A stretch of DNA of 64,000 nucleotides from Actinoalloteichus_B caeruleus (GTDB lineage: Bacteria; Actinomycetota; Actinomycetes; Mycobacteriales; Pseudonocardiaceae), in assembly GCF_000718005.1 (NCBI RefSeq), contig NZ_JODV01000016.1; one strand, 5' to 3'. The notes beneath the pieces were generated by a model that made no database searches, had not been told where the DNA came from, and worked only from the letters and a program-made list of their open reading frames with translations. Each line of letters opens with the position of its first letter. Position 1 is the stretch's first letter. The translations under genes were made by a program, and so were the position numbers. Of this stretch, positions 17,361 through 24,985 are shown one piece after another.

Positions 17361-18575
17361 ATGACGGCCGAGGCGTTCGTCTACGAGGCGGTGCGGACCC
17401 CGCGCGGTCGGGGCAAGCGGACGGGAGCCCTGCACGGTGTTCCCCCGGTCGAGTTGGTGGTGGGGCTCGTCGAGGAGTTGCGCCGGCGGGCACCCGGCCT
17501 GGACCCCGCGTTGGTCGAGGACCTGGTCCTCGGAGTGGTCACCCCGGTAGGGGACCAGGGGGGCGACATCGCCAAGACCGCCGCCCTCCTCGCGGGCCTC
17601 CCCGAGACCACGGCCGGAGTGCAGCTGAACCGCTTCTGCGCCTCGGGCCTGGAGGCGGTCAACGTCGCCGCCCAGAAGGTCCGCTCCGGCTGGGAGGGAC
17701 TGGTGCTGGCCGGCGGGGTGGAGTCGATGTCCCGTGTCCCGCTGGGTTCTGACGGCGGTCCGTGGGCCAACGACCCCGAGACCATGCGGCGCACGGCGTT
17801 CGTGCCCCAGGGCATCGGCGCGGATCTCATCGCCACGATCGAGGGTTTCGACCGCGCCGCGGTCGACGGGTACGCCGCCGAGTCGCAGCGCCGGGCCGCC
17901 GAGGCCCGGGCCGCGGGGTTGTTCGACCGCTCGCTCGTTCCGGTGCGGGACCGTGACGGCCGGGTCCTGCTCGACCAGGACGAGCACCCCCGGGAGGGAA
18001 CGACCGTGGAGGCGCTGGGAGAACTGGCCCCCGCCTTCGCCGAAGTGGGACGCGACGGCGGTTTCGACGCGGTCGCCCTGGGCCGTTACGACTCGCTGTC
18101 CGAGGTCCACCACGTGCACACGGCCGGGAACTCCTCGGGGATCGTCGACGGTGCTGCGCTCGTCCTCGTCGGGAACGAGGAGGTGGGCGAACGGATCGGC
18201 CTGCGGCCGAGGGCCCGGATCCTCGCGGCCGGGGTCAGCGGGGCCAATCCCACGATCATGCTGACCGGCCCGGGCCCCGCCGTCGACCGGGCGCTGGACC
18301 GGGCGGGGCTCACGATCTCCGACATCGATCTGGTGGAGATCAACGAGGCATTCGCCGCGGTGCCCATGAAGTTCACGAGGGACTACGGCCTTTCCCCGGA
18401 GCGGGTGAACGTGGTCGGAGGCGCGATCGCGCTCGGCCACCCGTTGGGCGCGACCGGGGCGATGCTCCTGGGAACGGTCCTCGACGAGTTGGAGCGGCGG
18501 CGGCTGCGGTACGGGCTCGTCACGCTGTGCGCGGGCGGGGGGATGGGCATCGCCACGGTGGTCGAACGGGTCTGA
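17361..18575 (+). CDS. Acetyl-CoA C-acyltransferase (thiolase)
   Basis: A 404-residue thiolase (start ATG 17361, MTAEAFVYEAVRTPRGRG). It cleaves 3-ketoacyl-CoA or condenses acetyl-CoA, probably in fatty-acid beta-oxidation. Catalytic residues are in place: nucleophilic Cys in NRFCASGLEAV, the NEAFA motif, His in GGAIALGHPLGATG and the second Cys in TLCAGGGMG. The sequence is closest in feel to FadA-type degradative thiolases (long insertion DRDGRVLLDQDEHPREG around residue 200). It is not in an operon with a 3-hydroxyacyl-CoA dehydrogenase, so its pathway is inferred only. Confidence 0.93.
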   Translation: MTAEAFVYEAVRTPRGRGKRTGALHGVPPVELVVGLVEELRRRAPGLDPALVEDLVLGVVTPVGDQGGDIAKTAALLAGLPETTAGVQLNRFCASGLEAVNVAAQKVRSGWEGLVLAGGVESMSRVPLGSDGGPWANDPETMRRTAFVPQGIGADLIATIEGFDRAAVDGYAAESQRRAAEARAAGLFDRSLVPVRDRDGRVLLDQDEHPREGTTVEALGELAPAFAEVGRDGGFDAVALGRYDSLSEVHHVHTAGNSSGIVDGAALVLVGNEEVGERIGLRPRARILAAGVSGANPTIMLTGPGPAVDRALDRAGLTISDIDLVEINEAFAAVPMKFTRDYGLSPERVNVVGGAIALGHPLGATGAMLLGTVLDELERRRLRYGLVTLCAGGGMGIATVVERV

Positions 18576-18885
18576 GGAAGCCCGCCGTCGCCGGTCGGAC
18601 GCCTGCCGTCATGGTCGCCCAGCCCGTGGCGGGGATCCCGTTCGCCTCCCCGGGACATCCTCGGCGTCTCGACGGCCCCCCGAAGGTCGATGGAGGTGCG
18701 GTGGGAGCCGCGGCGCGGGAGTGGAGGCAGGCCCGAGGGGACCTCGTGTCCGCCGGGGCCCGGGTCGCCGCCTGGCGGATGGGCGGCCCCGCCGACGGAG
18801 GAACTGGCACGTCGTCCCTCGGCGGCGACGTCAGCGGCGGTCCGGCGTGACGGGGGCCCTCAGCACCAACACCGGGTCCGGGAGC
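18576..18885. other. Intergenic stretch between thiolase and CutA
   Basis: About 310 bases between two convergent genes. Open frames are present but without ribosome binding sites or recognisable protein content. No clear hairpin stood out. Confidence 0.5.
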
Positions 18886-19272
18886 TCAGAGGTCCTCGGG
18901 GGCGGCCTGCGCGCTCACCCAGTTCAGGTAGTCCTCGTTGCCACCGATGATCGGCGTCGCCACCACCTCGGGGACCTCCCGGTCATGGATCGCCTCGATG
19001 TGGTCGGTGAGGTCGGTCAACCGGGACATCACGGTCTTCACGACGCACTGCCACTCCTGCGTGACCTGGATCAGGCCCGCCCAGCGGTACACGCTGCTGA
19101 TCGGACCCAGCACCTGGGCACTCGCGCCCAGGCCCGTCTCGACGATGTCCCTGGCGAGCCGGAGCGCGGTGTCCTCGGAGTCGGTCGTGGTGGTCACCTG
19201 GCAGTAAGCGGAGGGCAGAGCCGGATCGTTCGGGACGGCCGCCCCCGGCTGTAGTGGTTCGGGAATCGACAC
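18886..19272 (-). CDS. cutA: CutA-family divalent-cation tolerance protein
   Basis: A 128-residue protein with the CutA1 fold: first strand YCQVTTTTDSEDTALRLARDIVETGLGASAQV, then VYRWAGLIQVTQEWQCVVKTVMSRLTDL split over the core strand and helix, and the C-terminal PIIGGNEDYLNWV segment that usually completes the trimer. The first 20 residues are an extra extension. Start GTG 19272 has GGAGC upstream. CutA proteins form trimers and are linked to copper tolerance in E. coli, though the exact function is unsettled. Monocistronic. Confidence 0.88.
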   Translation of the reverse strand: MSIPEPLQPGAAVPNDPALPSAYCQVTTTTDSEDTALRLARDIVETGLGASAQVLGPISSVYRWAGLIQVTQEWQCVVKTVMSRLTDLTDHIEAIHDREVPEVVATPIIGGNEDYLNWVSAQAAPEDL

Positions 19273-19366
19273 GCGCTGCTCCGTTCGGGTGGACGCGAAC
19301 TGTCAGGGCCTCATGGTGGGGCTCCCCCGCGCACCCGGCAATCCGCGACACCCGGGCGTGGACGTG

Positions 19367-19404
19367 CGGAAGGGCGCCGGTCCGAGCGGACCGACGCCCT
19401 TCCG
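19367..19404 (-). terminator. Hairpin terminator of the first chaplin-like gene
   Basis: Two nested perfect stems (19367-19376 with 19395-19404, and GGTCC with GGACC inside) lie 26 bases past the stop of the gene at 19430. Confidence 0.75.
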
Positions 19405-19429
19405 GGTGTCCTGCCGTGGGCAGTGCCGA

Positions 19430-19762
19430 TCAGAAGCCGGCGTGGTGCGAGCCGTGCCCGCCGTGCGGGGTGCCCTTGCCCTCGTGGCCTTCGTGCTCGA
19501 ACTCGAGCTCGACCTTGTTGTGGTCGAGGATCGGCGCGTTGGTGCAGTCGCTGAGCTGCGGGGACGCGATCGGCACGATCACGCCGATCACGGCGGCCAC
19601 GTTGTTGCCGCACAGCTGCACCGGCACGGCGCTGATGTTGTTGTCGTTGATCAGGTTGATGCCGTCGTTGTCCGCGGAGTCCGCGAACGCGGTGGCACCC
19701 AGCGTCATGACGCCGAGGGCGGCACCGGCGAGGCCGCCGGCGAGACGAGCGGAGGTGCGCAT
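19430..19762 (-). CDS. Small secreted chaplin-like protein with His-rich tail (paralogue 1)
   Basis: A 110-residue precursor starting at ATG 19762 with GAAAGG upstream. Residues 1-27 are a signal peptide ending ATAFADS. The mature core, NDGINLINDNNISAVPVQL followed by CGNNVAAVIGVIVP and SDCTNAPILDHNK, is hydrophobic, strand-prone and has two cysteines, recalling chaplins and other aerial-surface proteins of actinomycetes, although no classic chaplin GN-V-I-Q motif is exact. The tail (about residues 85-110) is rich in Glu, His and Gly (HEGHEGKGTPH, GGHGSHHAGF) and could bind metal. It shares its core almost word for word with the paralogue at 20047. Surface or matrix role inferred. Confidence 0.75.
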   Translation of the reverse strand: MRTSARLAGGLAGAALGVMTLGATAFADSADNDGINLINDNNISAVPVQLCGNNVAAVIGVIVPIASPQLSDCTNAPILDHNKVELEFEHEGHEGKGTPHGGHGSHHAGF

Positions 19763-19840
19763 TGGTGGGCCTTTCGATCTGGTGAAACGTGCTTGGTGTC
19801 GACCGTCGCCGCCGGAGTGGGCGAGAGCCGGGAGCTCCCG

Positions 19841-19879
19841 GTGCGCGGCCGGCCGTGTGATTGACGGCCGGCCGCGCAC
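19841..19879 (-). terminator. Hairpin terminator of the second chaplin-like gene
   Basis: A perfect 16-bp stem (19841-19856 with 19864-19879) with a seven-base GTGATTG loop lies between the two paralogues, about 170 bases past the stop at 20047. It separates their transcripts. Confidence 0.7.
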
Positions 19880-20046
19880 GACAGGAGTTGCTTTGGGGTG
19901 GCGGCAGCGTTTCTTTCGTCGGAAGCGCAGTAACGGTGACGCGCATTTCCGGCGGAAAGCTCCCACCGGGGCCTTACGGAAGACGGCGTTGTCGGTCAGC
20001 CGGCTGAGTCAGCTGATCCGGGGCGTCTCGCCTCGGCCGGGTTGTG

Positions 20047-20325
20047 TCACTTGCCGTGCTCGACCTCGACCTCGACCTTGTTGTGGTCGAGGATCGGGGC
20101 GTTGGTGCAGTCGCTGATCTGCGGGGAGACCAGCGGGACGATGACGCCGATCACGGCGGCGATGTTGTTTCCGCAGGCCTGGATCGGCACGGCGCTGATG
20201 TTGTTGTCGTTGACGGCGTTGATGCCGTCGTTGCCCGCGGCGTCCGCGAACGCGGGGGCGCTGAAGGCGAGAGCACCGAGCGTTGCCGCCGCGGTGGCGC
20301 CTGCAATACGAGTCGAGGTACGCAC
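20047..20325 (-). CDS. Small secreted chaplin-like protein (paralogue 2)
   Basis: A 92-residue precursor with GTG start at 20325 and GGAAGG upstream. The signal peptide ends SAPAFADA. The mature core NDGINAVNDNNISAVPIQA, CGNNIAAVIGVIVP, SDCTNAPILDHNK parallels the neighbour at 19430 but the tail is short (VEVEVEHGK) and lacks the His/Gly extension. Two cysteines probably form one disulfide around the hydrophobic CGNN segment, as in chaplins. The tandem pair arose by gene duplication and then tail divergence. Role at the cell or spore surface is inferred from small size, secretion and amyloid-like composition. Confidence 0.75.
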   Translation of the reverse strand: MRTSTRIAGATAAATLGALAFSAPAFADAAGNDGINAVNDNNISAVPIQACGNNIAAVIGVIVPLVSPQISDCTNAPILDHNKVEVEVEHGK

Positions 20326-20561
20326 TGGTGTGCCTTCCTTCAGGAATTACGTGTGAGTGTCTGGCAGCGTCTCTGGGGAGGGCTCCCGCTGAGGCGCTGG
20401 GGGGATTCTGCCCCAACTTCGACCGGTAATTCATCCCCGTCCGGCAGAATTGTGGTTTCTGTACCTGAAAGAGTGAATCTTGGTATTTTTCCCACGGTGG
20501 CCTCCCGGCTGGGAGGTGCTTGGTAAAAGGCGTACCCGGGAATGTGGTGCGGGCAGCACCA

Positions 20562-20595
20562 ACCGGGCGAAGGGCCTATTCGCCCTTCGCCCGGT
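20562..20595 (-). terminator. Hairpin terminator of the large secreted protein gene
   Basis: A perfect 14-bp stem (20562-20575 with 20582-20595, arm ACCGGGCGAAGGGC) with a CTATTC loop lies 16 bases past the stop at 20612. Confidence 0.8.
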
Positions 20596-20611
20596 GGTTT
20601 CCGCGTGTGAT

Positions 20612-22216
20612 TCAGTCGAGCGGCAGCGTTCCCGTCATCGGAGCGAATCCGGCCGCGTGGGACAGGACGTTCTGGGCGGTGCCGAGCACCCCGGAGGACT
20701 CGTTGTGCTGCGTGTCCGCCGCGGCGGGCAGCACCTGCGGCCGCTCGGCCGGGTCCTGCGCGGCCTCGGCGCCCCCGGCCGCCGCCTGGGGCTGGTCCGC
20801 CGGTGCTGGCAGGGTCTGCGGCGTCTCGGGCGACCGCTCGGTCCGGAGGGGCAGCGTCGGGAGGGTGCGGTCGGGCAGCAGCCGCTCCGTCGTCGCGGCC
20901 TCGCCCACGGGGAGGCTGGAGGCGAGTTCCGGCAGGTCGACCCCGGAGAGCAGGCGGCCGGTGGCGGCCGTTCCGTTCTCCACCACGGAGTGCGGGATCT
21001 CGGAGACCTGCTGGTCCGCGGTGGCGGCTGGCGTCTGACCGGGCAACCTGGGCAGTCCGAGGTCGGGCAGCCTCAGGTCCGGCAGGATGCGGGCGTTCGT
21101 GTCGCCGCCGGCCTGCGTCCCGCCGTCACCTGGGGCCTCCTCCTGGCCGGGGAGGAGGTCGAGAACCCCGGAGAGGTTGTCGGACAGGGTGGTGACGGTG
21201 CTGGTCATGGGGGTGGACGGCTCGTCGGCCTCGCCTGGCGTCTGCTCCTGGCGAGCGGCCGATGCCAGCCCGGCGAGGCCGTCCTGCGGCACGTCGAAGC
21301 GGTCGGCGCCCGGAAGGCGGTCGACGAGGCCCCTCGCGGCGGGCGCCGTTCCGCTCACGTGGGCTCCGGCCGCGTCCGCTACTCCGCGCAGCGCTCCCGC
21401 CGTCTCCCCCAGGGTCCCGGCCGCGTCCAGCTCGGACAGGTTCCGCCGGGCCTGGCCAGCGGTCTCGCCCAGCCCGGAGGCCGTGCTGCGCAGCGTCTCG
21501 CCGCCACCCGAGACGACCCGGTCCGCGGCGGGGCCCACCACCGGCAGCTCCCGCACCGGTGGGGTGGAGAGGAGGCGGTGGACCTGGAGCTGCTGGGTGG
21601 CCTGCCCCACCTGCTGGGTGACCGGGTTCAGGTTCAGCTCGGGGTCGAGGTTGTAGCCCTCGACGGCCGTCACCTCGACCGCCGTGTCCACGGCGGAGAA
21701 ACCCGAGTGCACCTCGGGGCGCTCCCACACGTGGGCGTGGACGAGCTTCTCGGACTTGGTGTCCTCCAGCAGGCCGATGTTCTGCGGGGCGACACCGACC
21801 TCGATGTCCGGCCTGGTGCGGGTCAGGCCGGAGAGTTCGTTGAGCTGCTCGCCGATCGCCGTGGTGAACGCCGAGGTGGCCCCTGGCTCGAGCGGGGACT
21901 GGGGGGACTGGGCGTCCCGCGCGAGGCCGTGCGCGATCGCCTCGACGGCGTGGCCCGGCGCCGTGAGGACGTTGGGCACGCTGAGCTTGGCCTCGGTGTC
22001 GAGGCAGGGAACGACCTCGGTGCCGAAGGGGTGGTAGACGAGCGGGCCGCAGGTGTTCAGCGGCACCTCCACGCCGAGCTCCTTGGGGACGTAGGGAAGG
22101 TCCGTCGTCCCGTCGGTGTGCTCGGCCGCGGCGGCGGCTCCGGTGCCGGCGCCCGCCGCGGCGAGGCCGGCCGCCATCACCGCGGCCTTCAGAGTGCGCG
22201 AGGTCCTGGAAGACAA
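20612..22216 (-). CDS. Large secreted hypothetical protein
   Basis: A 534-residue precursor. I chose TTG 22216 because GAGGAGA lies about nine bases upstream and the protein then begins with a clear signal peptide (MSSRTSRTLKAAVMAAGLAA, hydrophobic to AAAAA). The first 100 mature residues (PLNTCGPLVYHPFGTEVVP, then CLDTEAKLSVPN) have two cysteines and look folded. The rest is low-complexity, rich in Ala, Gly, Thr, Pro and Glu, with repeated LP-DLxLP and LPxLP-like turns near residues 400-430. No membrane anchor or LPXTG is visible. It lies upstream of the chaplin-like pair and may belong to the same surface layer, which is inference. No known domain is recognised. Confidence 0.7.
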   Translation of the reverse strand: MSSRTSRTLKAAVMAAGLAAAGAGTGAAAAAEHTDGTTDLPYVPKELGVEVPLNTCGPLVYHPFGTEVVPCLDTEAKLSVPNVLTAPGHAVEAIAHGLARDAQSPQSPLEPGATSAFTTAIGEQLNELSGLTRTRPDIEVGVAPQNIGLLEDTKSEKLVHAHVWERPEVHSGFSAVDTAVEVTAVEGYNLDPELNLNPVTQQVGQATQQLQVHRLLSTPPVRELPVVGPAADRVVSGGGETLRSTASGLGETAGQARRNLSELDAAGTLGETAGALRGVADAAGAHVSGTAPAARGLVDRLPGADRFDVPQDGLAGLASAARQEQTPGEADEPSTPMTSTVTTLSDNLSGVLDLLPGQEEAPGDGGTQAGGDTNARILPDLRLPDLGLPRLPGQTPAATADQQVSEIPHSVVENGTAATGRLLSGVDLPELASSLPVGEAATTERLLPDRTLPTLPLRTERSPETPQTLPAPADQPQAAAGGAEAAQDPAERPQVLPAAADTQHNESSGVLGTAQNVLSHAAGFAPMTGTLPLD

Positions 22217-22559
22217 GGGGGGTTTCTCCTCGGTGTCGTCGCGAGTGCTGGGGTGGTGGGGCCCGGACCGGACGGACCGACTGCCGGCGCTCTGCGGTGG
22301 TCGCGGCGCCAGCGCGCTCCTTGGTCGGCAACGGTTTGAGTGGGGCACTCACCTCGTGCGGGCCGCCACCGCACCCGAGCATGATCGACGTCGTTCCCGG
22401 GGCCGTTGAAGTTCGATGCGGAGAAAACCCTCGTTCGAGCGAGGAAAATGACCTGTTCTAGTTAACGAGCTGGGCGTGGCGGGGGCGCGACGCGCCGAGG
22501 CGTCCCGCCCTCCGGCGGAACCGGGTGACCGGGGCTGGAGCGGTGTGCGGATCCAGCTG

Positions 22560-23192
22560 TCAGGATGCTTCCCCGCCGGTGGCGATGGCCTCGGCGAGTG
22601 CCGCCTCGGCCATGCGGCGCAGCAGGAGGGCCATCGTGGTCGTGTCGACGCCGTTCGCGCTGTGCGGAGTGGAGTTGAGCAGCCCGAAGACCGCGTGGGT
22701 GGCGGAGCGGAGCCGTTCGGAGGGCGCCCCGGGGGCGAGCCGGGTCAGGACGTCGACCCACTCCTCCACGTAGCGGCGTTGCGCCGCCCGGATCCGGCGG
22801 CGGTCGGCGGCGGGGACGCTGTGGAGTTCGCGGTCGTGGACCCGGATCAGGGCGGGTTGGGCCAGGGCGAACTCCACGTGCCAGGTGAGCAGCGTGGTGA
22901 GGGCGTCCTGGGGTGAGGTGGCGCCCGCGACCCGGCGGCGCCCCTCGTCGAGCAGCCGGTGGCTGATGTCGAGCAGCATCTCGCTCAGGACCGACTCCTT
23001 GTTGCGGAAGTGCCGGTAGAGGGCGGGGCCTGACACCCCGACCGCCTTGCCGAGGTCCTCCATGGAGACCCCGAGGAACCCGCGTTCGGCGAAGAGCGGG
23101 GCCGCGGCCGCCAGGATGGCCTCGCGGCGGCTGCTCGCACGGCGTGCCGGCGGCGGTGTCCGGCGTTCCGCCTCGGAGTCGTCGTGGTCCAC
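22560..23192 (-). CDS. TetR-family regulator, AccR-like
   Basis: A 210-residue repressor with the TetR HTH near residues 20-65 (REAILAAAAPLFAERGF, then MEDLGKAVGVSGPALYRHFRNKE). The ligand-binding half has typical helices (LLDEGRRRVAGATSPQ..., ALAQPALIRVHDRELH). It diverges from accD-accA-fadE, and the region between holds two perfect GTTAA-N6-TTAAC palindromes. That arrangement and motif match AccR of Streptomyces, which represses short-chain acyl-CoA carboxylase genes and responds to acyl-CoAs; it is the basis for the AccR-like label. GTG 23192 is the most likely start; an ATG 13 codons earlier lies inside the operator region. Confidence 0.85.
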   Translation of the reverse strand: MDHDDSEAERRTPPPARRASSRREAILAAAAPLFAERGFLGVSMEDLGKAVGVSGPALYRHFRNKESVLSEMLLDISHRLLDEGRRRVAGATSPQDALTTLLTWHVEFALAQPALIRVHDRELHSVPAADRRRIRAAQRRYVEEWVDVLTRLAPGAPSERLRSATHAVFGLLNSTPHSANGVDTTTMALLLRRMAEAALAEAIATGGEAS

Positions 23193-23213
23193 CCGCCCAG
23201 GGTAGACGAGGGT

Positions 23214-23261
23214 GTTAACGAGCATTAACATTCGCGGGAGCCCGGGTTAACGCTCATTAAC
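23214..23261. promoter_or_regulatory. Two AccR-type operators GTTAA-N6-TTAAC
   Basis: Site 1 at 23214-23229 reads GTTAACGAGCATTAAC and site 2 at 23246-23261 reads GTTAACGCTCATTAAC. Centres are 32 bases apart, about three helical turns, so two dimers would bind on the same face. They sit between the divergent TetR gene and accD and would control both. Confidence 0.85.
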
Positions 23262-23300
23262 GTCGTCGGCGGTCCCCCGTCGAGGATCGGGAGGCTGGGA

Positions 23301-24917
23301 GTGACGGACATCGACGTCCTGCGCAGCACCTGCGACCGCGCCGCCGCGTCCTACCGGCGCAACAGGGACGCGCACCTCGCCCTGGTCGCCGAACTCGACG
23401 ACCGGCGGGCCGCCGCGGCCCTCGGCGGCCCGGAGAGCGCGCGGGAACGCCACCTGGCCCGGGGCAAGCTCCTGCCACGTGAGCGGGTGAACGCGCTGCT
23501 GGACCCGGGTTCGCCGTTCCTCGAACTGTCACCGCTGGCGGCCCACGGGTTGTACGAGGGCGCGGCGCCGGCGGCCGGGGTCATCACCGGTGTGGGGCGG
23601 GTCTCGGGCCGCGACTGCGTGATCGTCGCCAACGACGCGACGGTCAAGGGCGGCACCTACTACCCGATGTCGGTGAAGAAGCACCTCCGGGCGCAGGAGG
23701 TCGCGCTGCACAACCACCTGCCCTGCCTCTACCTCGTGGACTCCGGTGGCGCGTTCCTGCCCGCCCAGGACGAGGTGTTCCCCGACCGCGAGCACTTCGG
23801 GCGGATCTTCTACAACCAGGCGACCATGTCCGCGCTGGGCATCCCGCAGCTGTCCGCGGTCATGGGTTCCTGCACCGCGGGCGGGGCGTACGTACCGGCG
23901 ATGAGCGACCAGACCGTCATCGTTCGGAACCAGGGCACGATCTTCCTCGGGGGGCCGCCCCTGGTGAAGGCGGCCACCGGCGAGGAGGTCAGCGCCGAGG
24001 ACCTCGGCGGCGGCGACCTGCACGCCCGGGTCTCCGGGGTCACCGACCACCTCGCGGTGGACGACGCCCACGCGCTGCGGTTGCTGCGGGGCGTGGTGGA
24101 CACACTCGGTCCGGCGTCGCCGCCACCGTGGGACACCCGGCCGCCCGAACCGCCGGCCGTGGACCCGGACGACCTCTACGGCATGGTCCCGGTCGACCCG
24201 CGTGTCCCCTACGACGTCCGGGAGGTCATCGCCCGGCTGGTCGACCGCAGCGAGTTCGCCGAGTTCAAGGCGGACTACGGACCAACCCTGGTCACCGGCT
24301 TCGCCCGGCTGCACGGGCACCCGGTCGGCATCATCGCCAACAACGGGGTGCTGTTCTCGGAGTCCGCGCTCAAGGGCGCCCACTTCGTCCAGCTCTGCGA
24401 CCGGCGGGGGATCCCCCTGGTCTTCCTCCAGAACATCAGCGGCTTCATGGTGGGCCGCGAGTACGAGGCCGGTGGCATCGCCAAGCACGGTGCCAAGATG
24501 GTCACCGCCGTGGCCTGTGCCCGGGTCCCGAAGCTCACCGTCGTCATCGGTGGTTCGTTCGGCGCCGGGAACTACAGCATGTGCGGGCGCGCCTACTCCC
24601 CCCGCTTCCTCTGGATGTGGCCCAACGCGCGGATCTCGGTGATGGGCGGTGAGCAGGCCGCCTCCGTGCTCGCCACGGTTCGCCGCGACCAGCTCGAGTC
24701 CCGGGGTCAGGAGTGGTCCTCGGCCGACGAGGAGGCTTTCCGCGCGCCGATCCGGGCGCAGTACGAGGAGCAGGGCAGCCCCTACTACTCCACGGCGCGG
24801 TTGTGGGACGACGGGGTGATCGACCCGGCCGACACCAGGACCGCCTTGGCACTCGGGCTGTCGGCCGCCGCGAACGCGCCGCTGGCGCCGGTGAGCTACG
24901 GCGTCTTCCGGATGTGA
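23301..24917 (+). CDS. accD1: Acyl-CoA carboxylase, carboxyltransferase (beta) subunit
   Basis: A 538-residue carboxyltransferase that moves CO2 from carboxybiotin to a short-chain acyl-CoA (3-methylcrotonyl-CoA or a relative). Features: N-terminal ARGKLLPRERVNALLDPGSP, the oxyanion Gly-rich stretches GSCTAGGAYVPAM and GGSFGAGNYSMCGRAY, LQNISGFMVGREYEAGG, and the closing AAPLAPVSYGVFRM-type end. The C-terminal GNYSMCGRAYSPRFLW is typical of methylcrotonyl-type rather than propionyl-type subunits. Start GTG 23301 has GGGAGG upstream. It is first in the accD-accA-fadE operon, under the two TetR operators. In Streptomyces the equivalent operon serves branched-chain amino acid (leucine) breakdown. 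Confidence 0.9.
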   Translation: MTDIDVLRSTCDRAAASYRRNRDAHLALVAELDDRRAAAALGGPESARERHLARGKLLPRERVNALLDPGSPFLELSPLAAHGLYEGAAPAAGVITGVGRVSGRDCVIVANDATVKGGTYYPMSVKKHLRAQEVALHNHLPCLYLVDSGGAFLPAQDEVFPDREHFGRIFYNQATMSALGIPQLSAVMGSCTAGGAYVPAMSDQTVIVRNQGTIFLGGPPLVKAATGEEVSAEDLGGGDLHARVSGVTDHLAVDDAHALRLLRGVVDTLGPASPPPWDTRPPEPPAVDPDDLYGMVPVDPRVPYDVREVIARLVDRSEFAEFKADYGPTLVTGFARLHGHPVGIIANNGVLFSESALKGAHFVQLCDRRGIPLVFLQNISGFMVGREYEAGGIAKHGAKMVTAVACARVPKLTVVIGGSFGAGNYSMCGRAYSPRFLWMWPNARISVMGGEQAASVLATVRRDQLESRGQEWSSADEEAFRAPIRAQYEEQGSPYYSTARLWDDGVIDPADTRTALALGLSAAANAPLAPVSYGVFRM

Positions 24918-24985
24918 CCGGCCGGCCGGCGCCACCGGTTCCTGGCGAGTGCCGGGGCCGCCGTTGTGAGCAGGGAGGACCTGAC

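Noticed and set aside
16176..18440. A 754-codon minus-strand open frame across the lipase and thiolase region
   Set aside because: It crosses two well-supported genes and has no domain.
19430..20325. Naming the pair as true chaplins or rodlins
   Set aside because: Secretion, size and two cysteines fit, but the diagnostic chaplin motif and the rodlin NVAVINLV motif are not exact, so only 'chaplin-like' is used.
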